A stretch of DNA of 64,000 nt from Flavilitoribacter sp020436695 (GCA_041392665.1 JAWKLQ010000004.1:186001-250000), one strand, 5' to 3'; shown: positions 33,940 to 43,275, numbered from the stretch's first letter. Notes: generated from the sequence alone by a model not told the origin. Made by a program: numbers and translations.

Positions 33940-35220
33940 GTGAAGAACGGTATTATCGTCGGAATAGTCATTGTATCACTTCTGGGCCTGATCTTTGTGC
34001 AGTACCATTTTCTGCGGGCAGGACTATTGTTGGAACGCGCCCGGATGGATCAGCGGGTAAATGTGGTGCTCAATGAGGTATATCTTAAGTTGGTACAGCC
34101 GAATCCGGTTCGGGAAATGACCTTGCGCGTGCTGGTGAAGGATAAGAGCCCGCTGGCGAGCCCGGAATATTTGCTTCCGGAACAACTCAAAGACTCTCTG
34201 AATACGTTGATCCGCGATGGACTGGGACCGGATAGCTCCCGATTGAGCTATGCCTTTGCCCTGACTACCGAAAGAAATGATCATTTATTTTTGGCAACAG
34301 AGGGATATGATACTCTGGCTGATCATAGTCTGATCTATCAGCGTGGAATCGGCGGTTTGGCTGGGCAGGCCTGTGACTGTCGTCCATTCTTTCGTTTTCA
34401 GGTTAAGAACACGGTCAATTACCTGCTGGGAAGACTGGCCTATCTGACTATACCTTCTCTCGTGTTTATTTTGTTATTGGCAGCATGTCTGGTGTTGTTA
34501 ATTGTTTATTTGAACCGTCAACGTAGGCTGGATCTGGTAAAGAACGATTTCATTAACAATCTGACACATGAGTTGAAAACCCCGGTCTTTTCCATTGGCA
34601 TGCTGAGCCGGATGATGAAAAATGCCATTGAAAAAGGGCAGAAGGAGAAGGCTTTGGAATATGGCCAACTCATTGAGAAAGAAAATGAAGTGATCAAAGG
34701 CCATGTGGAACGGGTACTGGAGTTGGCGTCACTCGATAGTCCTAATTACCACATGGAAAGGAGACCGGTCTCCTTTCATGACCTTATCCGTGAGGCTGTG
34801 TCCGGTATACAGGCTCAATTGCTGACGCATCAGGGGCTACTATCCATGCGCCTGGAAGCCGCAAGTGATTTGGTGAATGTAGACCCGGTGCATATGAAAA
34901 ATGTGTTGCAAAATTTGTTGGATAATGCCATCAAATACCATAAAGGCACACCGGAAATTGAACTGAGCACCCGTAATGAGAACGGGCACTTTATTTTTAG
35001 TATTTCTGATAACGGAATCGGAATTCCCGGGGATCAGCAGGATAAGATCTTTGAAAAGTTCTATCGGGTTACGGAAGGAGACCTGCACAATGTAAAAGGC
35101 TTTGGGCTGGGCTTGAATTACGTGCGCCAGATCGTCCGGGCACATCGCGGGCAGATCCGACTTTTCAGCAAGTTGGGAGAGGGGAGCCGGTTTGAGATTG
35201 CGCTCATAGTTGATAAATGA
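33940..35220 (+). CDS. Sensor histidine kinase
   Basis: 426 residues from a GTG start. Membrane span 4-25, periplasmic sensor about 26-165 with a CDC motif near its end, second span 168-191. HisKA H-box NNLTHELKTPVFSIG with phospho-accepting His210; N-box LQNLLDNAIKYHKG; G1 ISDNGIGIPGDQ; G2 GFGLGLNYVRQI. It is a classic orthodox kinase that should phosphorylate the regulator encoded nine bases downstream. The signal is unknown. A -7 box stands 36 bases upstream. Confidence 0.93.
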   Translation: MKNGIIVGIVIVSLLGLIFVQYHFLRAGLLLERARMDQRVNVVLNEVYLKLVQPNPVREMTLRVLVKDKSPLASPEYLLPEQLKDSLNTLIRDGLGPDSSRLSYAFALTTERNDHLFLATEGYDTLADHSLIYQRGIGGLAGQACDCRPFFRFQVKNTVNYLLGRLAYLTIPSLVFILLLAACLVLLIVYLNRQRRLDLVKNDFINNLTHELKTPVFSIGMLSRMMKNAIEKGQKEKALEYGQLIEKENEVIKGHVERVLELASLDSPNYHMERRPVSFHDLIREAVSGIQAQLLTHQGLLSMRLEAASDLVNVDPVHMKNVLQNLLDNAIKYHKGTPEIELSTRNENGHFIFSISDNGIGIPGDQQDKIFEKFYRVTEGDLHNVKGFGLGLNYVRQIVRAHRGQIRLFSKLGEGSRFEIALIVDK

Positions 35221-35229
35221 TTATCGATC

Positions 35230-35916
35230 ATGGATTTACTACTAGTAGAAGACAATGAAACCCTCGGATATATCCTGAAGGAATATCTGGAAATGAAAGA
35301 CCTGCAGGTGACGCTGCAAAGGGATGGAAAGGCCGGGCTTAAGGCTTTTAAAAAGCAGGCTTATGATCTATGTGTGCTGGATGTAATGATGCCGGAAATG
35401 GACGGCTTTACATTAGCAGCTGAACTGCGTGCCATTCAACCGGATATCCCCATCATATTTCTTACAGCCAAAGCGCTGAAAGTGGATAAACTAAAAGGAT
35501 TTAATCTCGGAGCCGATGACTATATCGTCAAACCGGTTGATGAAGAGGAATTGCTGGCCCGGATAAAAGCCATTTTACGGCGAACCAAAAGTGGAAGCAG
35601 CAATGCAAAAACGCTCTATTACCAGATCGGTGAGTACCAGTTTGACTTCAGTAATCAAAAACTGATCCATCAGGAGAATGAGCAGATCCTGACGGAAAGA
35701 GAAGCTCATTTGCTGCGCTTGCTCTGTGAAAATAAGGGCAAACTCTTATCGCGCCGACAGGTACTCAACACGCTTTGGAACAATAATGACTATTTTACCC
35801 GCCGCAGTATGGATGTCTTTATCTCCCGCCTGCGTAAATACCTGTCAGATGACCCTCAGATCAAGATCAATAACGTTTATGGAAGTGGGTTCATCTTAAC
35901 GGATTCAGAACAATAG
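35230..35916 (+). CDS. OmpR-family response regulator
   Basis: 228 residues. Receiver domain with acidic residues LLVEDNE, phosphoacceptor Asp51 in CVLDVMMPEMDG, and the conserved Lys in YIVKPVDEEELL. The C-terminal winged helix of the OmpR/PhoB type spans LTEREAHLLRLLCENKGKL to NNVYGSGFIL. It pairs with the kinase just upstream. A long hairpin terminator follows the stop. Confidence 0.94.
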   Translation: MDLLLVEDNETLGYILKEYLEMKDLQVTLQRDGKAGLKAFKKQAYDLCVLDVMMPEMDGFTLAAELRAIQPDIPIIFLTAKALKVDKLKGFNLGADDYIVKPVDEEELLARIKAILRRTKSGSSNAKTLYYQIGEYQFDFSNQKLIHQENEQILTEREAHLLRLLCENKGKLLSRRQVLNTLWNNNDYFTRRSMDVFISRLRKYLSDDPQIKINNVYGSGFILTDSEQ

Positions 35917-35919
35917 ATA

Positions 35920-35973
35920 TTGGCGCTAGGTAGCTGGGGTTCGGCTATTCGAACTCCAGCTACCTAGTGCCAA
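35920..35973. terminator. Bidirectional 24-bp hairpin terminator
   Basis: Arms 35920-35943 and 35950-35973 pair over 24 positions, with two G-U-type differences and a six-base loop. It separates the plus-strand regulator from the convergent M16 protease gene. Confidence 0.8.
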
Positions 35974-35981
35974 ATACCGGA

Positions 35982-38753
35982 TTATGGTTTTGCCTTAGAT
36001 TGCGGGATTGGATTACCATCTGCATCAACAAAGATGATCTCGAGTCCCAGTTCTTTCAAACCTGGAAGGATCTTTTCCTTGTCGCCTACCACAAAATAAG
36101 CCATATCACCCGGGCGAACCAGCTTTTCACTCAACGTCTGCACGTCATTCAGCTTCAGATTCTTGATCTTATTACCATAGGTTTGATAATAGTTATCTTC
36201 CAGCCCATACTTGATCTGATTGGTCAGCGAGCCCATTACGGCGTTGTTGGTTTCCCACTGACCGGGCATTTGTAGAATGGCATTGCCGGTGGTCTTTTCA
36301 AATTCCGCCTCCGTGATCGGTTTATCACCTACAAACATTTCAAATTCTTTCATGATCTCCTGAACGGATTCTTTGGTCTTATCGGTTTGTACCGGAGCGT
36401 AAGCCAGGAGCGGGCGTTCTCCTTTTCCCTGCATCACAAAGGCACTGGCACCATAAGCCCAGTGTTTGTCTTCCCGCAGATTCATATTGATACGGGAGGT
36501 GAATTCACCACCCAGTACGTTCATCGCCGTTTCACGGCCTATCTCATCCAGTTTGCCGTAAGGATCTACCAGATAACCGCCAATGATCACGGATTGCTCA
36601 CTTTCCGGGCGGTCCATCAGGTAAAGTTTGCCTTTATTGGAATCTTTGACTTCTGCGATATTTTTCTTTGGTATTTTGCCTTTTCCCCAACCGCTGAAGC
36701 GTTTCTCGAGCATGGGCAGTAATTCCGACATCTCTATGTCACCCACTATCATTAATTTGGCATTGTTCGGCCGGATCCAGGTGTCGTGGAATTTCATCAT
36801 ATCTTCCCGGGTCATGGATTGCACCGTCTGTTCGTAACCCGAACCGGTCATCGGTTGACTATACGCATGGCCATCACCGTAGAGAAATTTGGGCATCACC
36901 CGAAGCGCCATAGCTATCGGCTGTGACTTTTCCCGTTGGATTTGTACCATAGTCTGGTTCTTGAGCCGGTCAAAATCTTCTGCCGGGAAGGATGGGTTCA
37001 GGATCACATCGGCCATCAGGTCGAGGCTGGGCTCAAGGGTAGGCTTTAGCGTATTGAGGGTGACGCTGGACGCATCCAGGTCGGAACCGGCCGACAGACT
37101 GGCACCGAGCATTTGCAGTTCCTCGTTGATCTCCAGAGCGGTCTTCGACTTAGTCCCTTCATCCATCATATTCATGGCCAGTGATGCTGTCCCTGGTTTG
37201 GCAAACTGGTCGGAAGCGTAGCCGGCATCGAACATCATCCGCATCACCATGGTCGGTATGCCCGGGCGTCTGGCCAGGATGACTTCCATGCCGTTTTTCA
37301 AAGTGGCCCGTTCCAGATCAGGAAATTTAACACTGGCGGATTCCTCCATCTGGGGTAGTCCTTTGCTGCGGTCTACGTCGGAGTCTACCGTGCTGTATTC
37401 CGGGAACGGTGTGCAGATCAAAGTATGCTTACCGGTACCCAGCCATTTCTGAGCAGCCATCTGCACTTCTTTTGGCGTAGCATCGGCTATCCATTGTAAT
37501 ACCTCTTTGCTGTATTCCGGACTTGAGCCATATACCTCAAACTGAGCCAGCAGGTCAGATTTGCCGCCAAATCCGCCGATGCGTTCCAGCCCTTTGATCA
37601 CGCCGGAGAAATACTGTTCTTTTACACGGTGCAATTCCGCTTCGGTGGGGCCTTCTTTCAGGAATTTTGCAAGCTCTTCCAGCAGGGCAGCTTCTACTTC
37701 TTCTACCGTTTTTCCAGGCTTTACGTTGGCCTGGATGATGAAGTTACTGGCCAGTTCTTTTTCCCAGGTGAAGGCATTGGCATTACTGGCGATCTGGTCG
37801 TCATATACCAAACGCTTATAAAAACGGGAGTTTTTGCCACTGGAGAGAACATTGGTGGCTAGATTGAGCATTTCCAGATCTTTGGAACCCCATTGAGGGA
37901 CATTCCAGACAATGTTAATACGGGCTTCCGGCACGCGGTCCTGGTAGCTTTGGCGGGTATCGGAAGTACGAACCGGGATATTTACTTCTGGACGAGCCAA
38001 TGCCGGGCCGGAGGGAATATCCCCAAAATATTTTACTACTCTTTTGTAGATGTCTTCCGTATCCACGTCTCCGGCAATGACGACCACCGCATTGGCTGGG
38101 CCGTAATAGGTTTTAAACCACTCCTGCACATCTTCGAGCGAAGCCGCATTGAGGTCATCCATTTCACCGATAACAGTCCAGGAATAAGGGTGACCGGGAG
38201 GGAACATCGCTTTGGTGATCAGGTCCCATTGCTTGCCGTAAGGCTGGTTTTCGCCTTGGCGTTTCTCGTTCTGCACAACGCCTCTTTGCTCATCCAGTAC
38301 TTCCTGATCGATGGCACCCAGCAAATGACCCATACGGTCACTTTCCAGGAATAGTACCTGATCCAGAGCACCCACCGGTACATTCTGGAAATAATTGGTT
38401 CGGTCGTTATTGGTGGTGCCGTTTACATCCGTTCCTCCAATGCGTTCGATGACCTGGAAGTAATCATCATTGTAATTTTCACTGCCGTTGAACATCAGGT
38501 GCTCAAACAGGTGCGCAAAACCGCTTTTGCCCGGCTTTTCATTTTTTGAGCCCACGTGATACCAAACGTTTACGGCGGCTATCGGGGCCTTGTGATCTTC
38601 ATGGACGATCAAGGTGAGTCCATTGTTGAGTACGAACTTTTTGTAGGGTACGTCGATGTCATCCGGACTGAAATAAGATTTTTTCTGTGCATCCAGGGAT
38701 GATACAGATGCCAGAAAAAGTGCTAATAACATAAAGGTGAAATACTGCCTCAT
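35982..38753 (-). CDS. M16 family zinc metallopeptidase (pitrilysin-like, two-module)
   Basis: 923 residues with a signal peptide (MRQYFTFMLLALFLASVSSLDAQ as cleavable leader). The first M16 module has the inverted zinc motif HLFEH at 81-85 (His81, Glu84, His85) and the distal Glu163 in VVQNEKRQGE. The second module, from about residue 480, lacks the zinc motif but has the R/Y-type substrate-holding region, as in other full-length M16 proteins. Periplasmic peptide degradation is the likely role. It is transcribed alone toward the two-component pair. Upstream, a hairpin with an eight-T run on the same strand points to a separate short transcript. Confidence 0.93.
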   Translation of the reverse strand: MRQYFTFMLLALFLASVSSLDAQKKSYFSPDDIDVPYKKFVLNNGLTLIVHEDHKAPIAAVNVWYHVGSKNEKPGKSGFAHLFEHLMFNGSENYNDDYFQVIERIGGTDVNGTTNNDRTNYFQNVPVGALDQVLFLESDRMGHLLGAIDQEVLDEQRGVVQNEKRQGENQPYGKQWDLITKAMFPPGHPYSWTVIGEMDDLNAASLEDVQEWFKTYYGPANAVVVIAGDVDTEDIYKRVVKYFGDIPSGPALARPEVNIPVRTSDTRQSYQDRVPEARINIVWNVPQWGSKDLEMLNLATNVLSSGKNSRFYKRLVYDDQIASNANAFTWEKELASNFIIQANVKPGKTVEEVEAALLEELAKFLKEGPTEAELHRVKEQYFSGVIKGLERIGGFGGKSDLLAQFEVYGSSPEYSKEVLQWIADATPKEVQMAAQKWLGTGKHTLICTPFPEYSTVDSDVDRSKGLPQMEESASVKFPDLERATLKNGMEVILARRPGIPTMVMRMMFDAGYASDQFAKPGTASLAMNMMDEGTKSKTALEINEELQMLGASLSAGSDLDASSVTLNTLKPTLEPSLDLMADVILNPSFPAEDFDRLKNQTMVQIQREKSQPIAMALRVMPKFLYGDGHAYSQPMTGSGYEQTVQSMTREDMMKFHDTWIRPNNAKLMIVGDIEMSELLPMLEKRFSGWGKGKIPKKNIAEVKDSNKGKLYLMDRPESEQSVIIGGYLVDPYGKLDEIGRETAMNVLGGEFTSRINMNLREDKHWAYGASAFVMQGKGERPLLAYAPVQTDKTKESVQEIMKEFEMFVGDKPITEAEFEKTTGNAILQMPGQWETNNAVMGSLTNQIKYGLEDNYYQTYGNKIKNLKLNDVQTLSEKLVRPGDMAYFVVGDKEKILPGLKELGLEIIFVDADGNPIPQSKAKP

Positions 38754-38883
38754 AGAAGGTTGTTTTAGTTTATCAGGTTAAGGGAAACAAGGGTGCTTCC
38801 TTATTTCCATAAAATTACACAACTAATAAGGGGGAAACCTGGAATAGTATTTTTTTTCTACGAAATTAGCCCTGAGGCGGACC

Positions 38884-38917
38884 AAAAAAAAGGTCGTCCC
38901 GATGACTCGGAACGACC
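38884..38917 (-). terminator. Orphan intrinsic terminator
   Basis: On the minus strand an 11-base stem (38907-38917 with 38892-38902, one mismatch, TGAC-type four-base loop) is followed by eight T residues (38884-38891). No minus-strand protein gene ends anywhere near it to the right, so it must end a non-coding transcript or act as an attenuator ahead of the M16 gene. Confidence 0.75.
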
Positions 38918-39030
38918 GTTAGGTGGTTCTATTTCTTGTCAACCTAATTCAACCACCTGCAAACAATTGAACACCCAATAGACTATGATATATAACCAAA
39001 CTGTTTCTTAACGTCTTGCTTTCAATGGTG
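38884..39030 (-). ncRNA. Candidate small RNA ending at the orphan terminator
   Basis: Inferred from the terminator at 38884-38917 and the paired segments before it (38920-38927 with 38951-38958). A -7-like box TATCTTAG (one mismatch to TAnnTTTG) lies at 39031-39038, giving a transcript of about 145 nt. No known RNA family was recognised. The start is uncertain. Confidence 0.35.
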
Positions 39031-39097
39031 CTAAGATAAAGGCATATGCAGGTCTTGCCACTGACGCAGATCATAAAGAAAGATGATCTGCATCATA

Positions 39098-39117
39098 CCC
39101 GGGAATTTTCCCGGGTG
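39098..39117. repeat. GC-rich palindrome
   Basis: ACCCGGGAA followed by TT and TTCCCGGGT, a near-perfect 20-base palindrome in an AT-rich setting. It could end a transcript or bind a regulator; no T-run follows. Confidence 0.5.
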
Positions 39118-39242
39118 CGAACTTCTCTTCGGGAACCTGGATTGAGATGTAAAGAGAAGATTAAATTTGCCGGTATGAAAAAGTACAAAGCCGGCAATTG
39201 CTGAAATTTATCCTTACCTTTTGGACTCAAAATTCCGTATAA

Positions 39243-40082
39243 ATGAATAAGATACTGTTTCCGACCGACTTTTCCGATGCTGCTGAGAATGCCTTTATTT
39301 ATGCTTTGCATTTGGCCGACAGGTTCGGGGCCCAGATCATTACGCTACATGCCTTTGAATTACCGCAAGTGAGTGATATTGATCTGACACCTAATCTCCG
39401 TAAGTTCTATGACAATATGGACCTGTATGAATTCGAAAGTTATCGGGATGCAATACCGCCGTTGGTGGAAACGGCCCGGGCTCATGGATTTGAACATGTT
39501 GAAATGCAGCACGTCCTAAAACAAGGAGATCCGGAATCGGTTATACTGGAAGTAGCGGAAAATGACGCCATTGACCTTATTGTGATGGGAACGACCGGTG
39601 CCCGGGGGCTCAAAGAGATCTTTATGGGGAGCACGGCCGGTGAAGTAATGGAGAATGCGCACTGCCCGGTACTCGGAGTTCCCGAAAAGGCCACCTTTGA
39701 CGGCAAACTGGATCACATCGCTTTTGCTACTGATTTTAAGGAAGAGGATCAGCATACCCTACATCTTTTGCGGATAATGTTCGCTCCTTTCGATCCAACC
39801 ATTCATTGTCTCAATGTCGATCTGTCCCATACCGAAGAATACACCAACCGAATGGATAAATTCGCAGCTGCCTTTAAAGGACAAGCGAATCTGGAATTCC
39901 ACGTCCTGGAAGGAACAGACATCTATGAGGCCTTGACAAATTGTATGGATAAAACCAATATTGACCTGCTGGCCATGGTGACTCATCAGCGAAACTTTCT
40001 GGAAGAACTTTTTCACTATAGTAAGACCAAGCGTATGGTGTACCATTCACATACACCAGTATTGGCCTTGCATGTTCAATAA
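39243..40082 (+). CDS. Universal stress protein, two UspA domains
   Basis: 279 residues with tandem Usp folds. Domain 1 (1-145) starts ILFPTDFSDAAENAFIYAL and has the nucleotide-binding loop VMGTTGARGLKEIFMGSTAG. Domain 2 starts HIAFATDFKEEDQHTL and ends with FHYSKTKRMVYHSHTPVLAL; its loop is degenerate, so only domain 1 is likely to bind ATP. Such tandem proteins act in stress or starvation responses. The phospholipase-like gene follows 24 bases later. Confidence 0.92.
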   Translation: MNKILFPTDFSDAAENAFIYALHLADRFGAQIITLHAFELPQVSDIDLTPNLRKFYDNMDLYEFESYRDAIPPLVETARAHGFEHVEMQHVLKQGDPESVILEVAENDAIDLIVMGTTGARGLKEIFMGSTAGEVMENAHCPVLGVPEKATFDGKLDHIAFATDFKEEDQHTLHLLRIMFAPFDPTIHCLNVDLSHTEEYTNRMDKFAAAFKGQANLEFHVLEGTDIYEALTNCMDKTNIDLLAMVTHQRNFLEELFHYSKTKRMVYHSHTPVLALHVQ

Positions 40083-40106
40083 GCCCCCAATGCTAAACCA
40101 TTTGAT

Positions 40107-41327
40107 TTGAAGTTTAAATTCACACCGGCGCTTCCATTAGTTTTCACACTGGCTGCTACGGTAATTTTTTGCTTATCGGCTACCACTTCCCGGTGGGGTT
40201 TTTTCGGGCATCGCCGCATTAACCGGATGGCTGTGTTTACACTCCCGCCGGAAATGGGGGCTTTCTACAAGAAACATCTGGAATTCATCACCGAACACGC
40301 CGTAGACCCCGACAAAAGACGTTACGCGACCAAACACGAAGCTGTACGGCATTACATTGATATCGATCACTGGGACACTTATCCCTTTGAGCAAGTACCC
40401 CGCAACTGGGTGGACGCCCTCATGCAACATACTCGTTTACAAGTGGTCAATAGCCGGGGCGATACGCTTGCTTTTGGGCTGGATACTCTGGCGCCTGACC
40501 TGGAATTTCTGCTTTTTCGGGATACGATAAGAAGTCGGTCATATGGGGTGAATGCACGTCATTACCGCAATTTTTTTATTGAACAGATACTCCCGCAATA
40601 TTATGAAGACGAGTGGAAGGTCGATTGTGAATTGCTAGAGGAACTTTTCGGCAAACCGATCGACTGTCAACAAGCCTTTGCTTCAGAGCATTTCTCCGAG
40701 TACGGCATTTTACCTTACCATCTGAATAAGATGCAGGCCGATCTCACAACTGCTTTCCGCCAAAAGAATGTACAGCGTATTCTGCGGCTATCCGCCGAAA
40801 TGGGGCATTACATTGGAGATGCGCACGTTCCGTTGCATACTACGGAGAATTACAACGGCCAACTTACCGGTCAGGTAGGGATACATGCTTTTTGGGAAAG
40901 TCGCCTGCCGGAATTATTTGCGGATAAGCGTTATGACTTTTTTGTAGGTCCGGCAACATACTGGGAGCGACCGGATGAGGTGTTTTGGAAAACCGTGCTT
41001 GCCAGTCATGTGCTGGTAGACAGTGTCCTGCAAATTGAAAAAAGACTGAGCCTGCAATTCCCCCAGGATCAGCAATATTGTTATGAAGATCGACTTGATC
41101 AGACCATCCGTACGCAATGTGAAGCCTATGCGGAGGCCTATGATAAAGCGATGGGCAGCATGGTGGAAGATAGAATGAGGGCGGCCATCCTGGCCGTCGG
41201 CAGCTCCTGGTTTACAGCCTGGGTGAATGCCGGGCAGCCCGACCTGCGTAGACTGGAACTGGATATTCCGGTTGTAGTAGATCTGCCGCCACCGGATCCC
41301 CAAATCAAAGGGCGGGTACACGAATAA
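40107..41327 (+). CDS. Zinc-dependent phospholipase C/S1-P1 nuclease-like protein
   Basis: 406 residues with a signal peptide. The mature start is near WGFFGHRRIN, where the N-terminal Trp and His would bind zinc as in phospholipase C and P1 nuclease. Further ligands lie in EAVRHYIDIDHWD and in HYIGDAHVPLHTTENYNG followed by HAFWESRLPEL. The substrate, lipid or nucleic acid, cannot be told apart. The only usable start is TTG at 40107; a six-codon frame from ATG 40090 ends in TGA (40108-40110) overlapping that TTG, which may couple initiation. Confidence 0.82.
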   Translation: MKFKFTPALPLVFTLAATVIFCLSATTSRWGFFGHRRINRMAVFTLPPEMGAFYKKHLEFITEHAVDPDKRRYATKHEAVRHYIDIDHWDTYPFEQVPRNWVDALMQHTRLQVVNSRGDTLAFGLDTLAPDLEFLLFRDTIRSRSYGVNARHYRNFFIEQILPQYYEDEWKVDCELLEELFGKPIDCQQAFASEHFSEYGILPYHLNKMQADLTTAFRQKNVQRILRLSAEMGHYIGDAHVPLHTTENYNGQLTGQVGIHAFWESRLPELFADKRYDFFVGPATYWERPDEVFWKTVLASHVLVDSVLQIEKRLSLQFPQDQQYCYEDRLDQTIRTQCEAYAEAYDKAMGSMVEDRMRAAILAVGSSWFTAWVNAGQPDLRRLELDIPVVVDLPPPDPQIKGRVHE

Positions 41328-41347
41328 AAAACACTGCAACTCTTGTT

Positions 41348-42286
41348 TTAGCTAGCCGGGGACTCTTCTTCCCCCATCCGGTCGAGAATGAATACGAGCT
41401 GAAGCCGATGATCACCAGTAGAACAACACCTAATATACATCGGATCACCTTCGTAAGCAGAAGGTAATACACTTTTTCCAAAAGGTACCTGTTCTCCGCT
41501 GCTATTGGTGCGATACTGTAATACGTTCCTCCAGGGCCAGATTCGATTGAGTGACCCCAGCATGAAGCCGGTGAGAATAGCCATGGTCAGGCTACGGTAG
41601 TGTTTGAAAGCCCAGGACAGTACCCGTGAGAAGGAAGCCAGGCCGATCACTGCCCCAATGGCGAATACGACCAGTATGGTTAAACTGCGGGAATCAAAAG
41701 TAGTTAGCGCCGACTTTACACTGGGGATGATGACCGTATACATTCCCATCAATAGTAACAGGAAACTGCCGGAAATGCCGGGTAGGATCAATGCGGAAAT
41801 GGCGATCATCCCGCAGATGAAAATAAACCAGTAAGCTTCGATGCCCTGTGCAGGAGCGGCAATGGTAATGTAAAAGGCGAAAGCACTGGATAGTATTAGT
41901 CCCACAATTTCCGCTATGCTCCAATGGCCGACCCGCTTACCAATGTACCACACAGACGCCAGGATCAAACCAAAGAAAAAAGCCCAGAGTAGCTGCGGGT
42001 AAGTTTCCAGTAATTTGGTTACCACAAATACTCCTCCGATCAGTCCAGTGGCCATGCCGGGTAGTAAAAAGGCGAGAAATGGACCATTAGCCTTTGCCCA
42101 GGCCGCTTTTATACCGCCTTTCCGGAATGCTCTGAATATTTCCGGCCCCAGTATATTTTTAATAGTATCGAGTAATTCTTCATAGATGCCCGTAATAAAG
42201 GCCAGTGTGCCACCGGACACGCCGGGTATAACCTCCGCCACTCCCATGGCAGCTCCTTTCAGAAAAAGCAGTAGTGTTCTTTTCAT
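41348..42286 (-). CDS. DUF368 membrane protein, undecaprenyl phosphate translocase family (PopT-like)
   Basis: 312 residues, about nine membrane spans. The family signature is clear: LKGAAMGVAEVIPGVSGGTLAFITGIYEEL at the N-terminus and the second inverted copy ISALILPGISGSFLLLLMGMYTVI. DUF368 proteins return undecaprenyl phosphate across the inner membrane, recycling the lipid carrier of glycan synthesis. The last 30 residues look wrong: after GDPMYI the frame reads RCCSTGDHR, while the next frame gives LGVVLLVIIGF, before QLVFILDRMG resumes in the first frame. A pair of compensating indels near 41436 and 41401 would explain this. Confidence 0.9.
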   Translation of the reverse strand: MKRTLLLFLKGAAMGVAEVIPGVSGGTLAFITGIYEELLDTIKNILGPEIFRAFRKGGIKAAWAKANGPFLAFLLPGMATGLIGGVFVVTKLLETYPQLLWAFFFGLILASVWYIGKRVGHWSIAEIVGLILSSAFAFYITIAAPAQGIEAYWFIFICGMIAISALILPGISGSFLLLLMGMYTVIIPSVKSALTTFDSRSLTILVVFAIGAVIGLASFSRVLSWAFKHYRSLTMAILTGFMLGSLNRIWPWRNVLQYRTNSSGEQVPFGKSVLPSAYEGDPMYIRCCSTGDHRLQLVFILDRMGEEESPAS

Positions 42287-42312
42287 GGGCGTAAAAATAG
42301 TTTTTTTTGCTA

Positions 42313-42329
42313 ATCACGGTATACGTGAT
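42313..42329. promoter_or_regulatory. Palindromic candidate operator upstream of DUF368
   Basis: ATCACG-GTATA-CGTGAT, six-base arms around five bases, 27 bases upstream of the DUF368 ATG. Could bind a dimeric regulator; no specific factor proposed. Confidence 0.3.
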
Positions 42330-42559
42330 CATTTCTACAAGGTTCATTTTTAATGCAAATAGGTCATGCAATTACATTTAGCTGTTTGTTAACAGACTTT
42401 GGCATTTTCTTCACACACATAGCGCCCGGTTCCGCCGTTTAATGGGTATAAAATATGCGATCCATATCGAGGTGGCTTCACTGCTTACTTTTCTGATCAC
42501 GGATCGTTGATATTAAAAACCACCGGAACTGTTATTATTCTGGATAAAACAAAAAGATC

Positions 42560-43162
42560 ATGAAACGCTTAATCACAGTATTGTTAACTAGCTGTATGGT
42601 ATTATTGATGAGCTGGCAGACACAGGCTCAGGTGAAGTTAAACCCGCAAATTGGGGTAAATGTGTCGGCGCTGGATGCCAAGATCGGTGACCTGAAAACG
42701 GAAGCTAAAGCCGGCTGGAATGCCGGTTTGGATTTTCGGATCGGAGACGGTTTTATTTATCTCAACCCGGGCGCTCATTTTTACAGCAATACCGCTCGTT
42801 TACTGAATGAAGCTGATCTAGAAGATCCCAATATCGATATGTGGCGGGATGAGACCAAGATCCAAAGTATCAAAACGCCTCTGAATATTGGCTTCAACCT
42901 CACTGGTGGCAGCAAATTCCTGGGTATTCGTGCTGAAGGCGGAATTGTTCCGACTTACGTTCTCGGAGTGAAAGAGACCGATACTTACACACTTAAGATC
43001 GAAGATCTTAACCGCCTGACGTGGGGATACAATGTGGGTGTTGGTGTTGATGTGTTGTTCCTTACCGCTGATCTAAGTTACGAGATCGGTCAGGCTAACT
43101 TCTTCAAGGATGTGGAAGGAAAGAACAATATGCTGACCCTTAATCTTGGTATTAGATTTTGA
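42560..43162 (+). CDS. Outer membrane beta-barrel protein
   Basis: 200 residues. Signal peptide MKRLITVLLTSCMVLLMSWQ to TQAQ, then alternating polar/hydrophobic strands with aromatic ends (FIYLNPGAHFYSNTARL, FLGIRAEGGIVPTYVLGV, LTWGYNVGVGVDVLF) and a C-terminal LTLNLGIRF strand ending in Phe, the BamA recognition signal. It matches the small PorT/OmpX-like barrels common in Bacteroidota. Specific role unknown. A perfect 11-base hairpin terminator follows. Confidence 0.85.
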   Translation: MKRLITVLLTSCMVLLMSWQTQAQVKLNPQIGVNVSALDAKIGDLKTEAKAGWNAGLDFRIGDGFIYLNPGAHFYSNTARLLNEADLEDPNIDMWRDETKIQSIKTPLNIGFNLTGGSKFLGIRAEGGIVPTYVLGVKETDTYTLKIEDLNRLTWGYNVGVGVDVLFLTADLSYEIGQANFFKDVEGKNNMLTLNLGIRF

Positions 43163-43211
43163 CCTCAATAATGCGTATTCATTATGATCCAAGAAACCAA
43201 ATGATACGCAA

Positions 43212-43248
43212 AGAGGCTGCCTTTCCTTTGAGAGGCAGCCTCTGTTTT
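43212..43248. terminator. Hairpin terminator after the barrel gene
   Basis: Perfect 11-base stem (43212-43222 with 43233-43243), ten-base loop, followed by TTTT on the plus strand. On the minus strand it can serve the convergent sigma-factor gene. Confidence 0.85.
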
Positions 43249-43275
43249 ATTAAAACCCTTTTTATCAGTCATTTA

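Larger units (their letters stand above)
38754..39242. other. Long intergenic region rich in hairpins
   Basis: 489 bases between divergent genes. From left to right: the M16 leader; a hairpin with T-run on the minus strand (38884-38917); an 8-base inverted repeat AGGTGGTT/AACCACCT (38920-38958); a hairpin with 9-base arms (39066-39091); and a perfect CCCGGGAA-type palindrome (39098-39117). No credible protein frame. See the candidate RNA entry. Confidence 0.6.

Noticed and set aside
38892..38917. Terminator of the universal stress protein operon
   Set aside because: Wrong strand and wrong side: the T-run is on the minus strand and the operon starts to the right of it.
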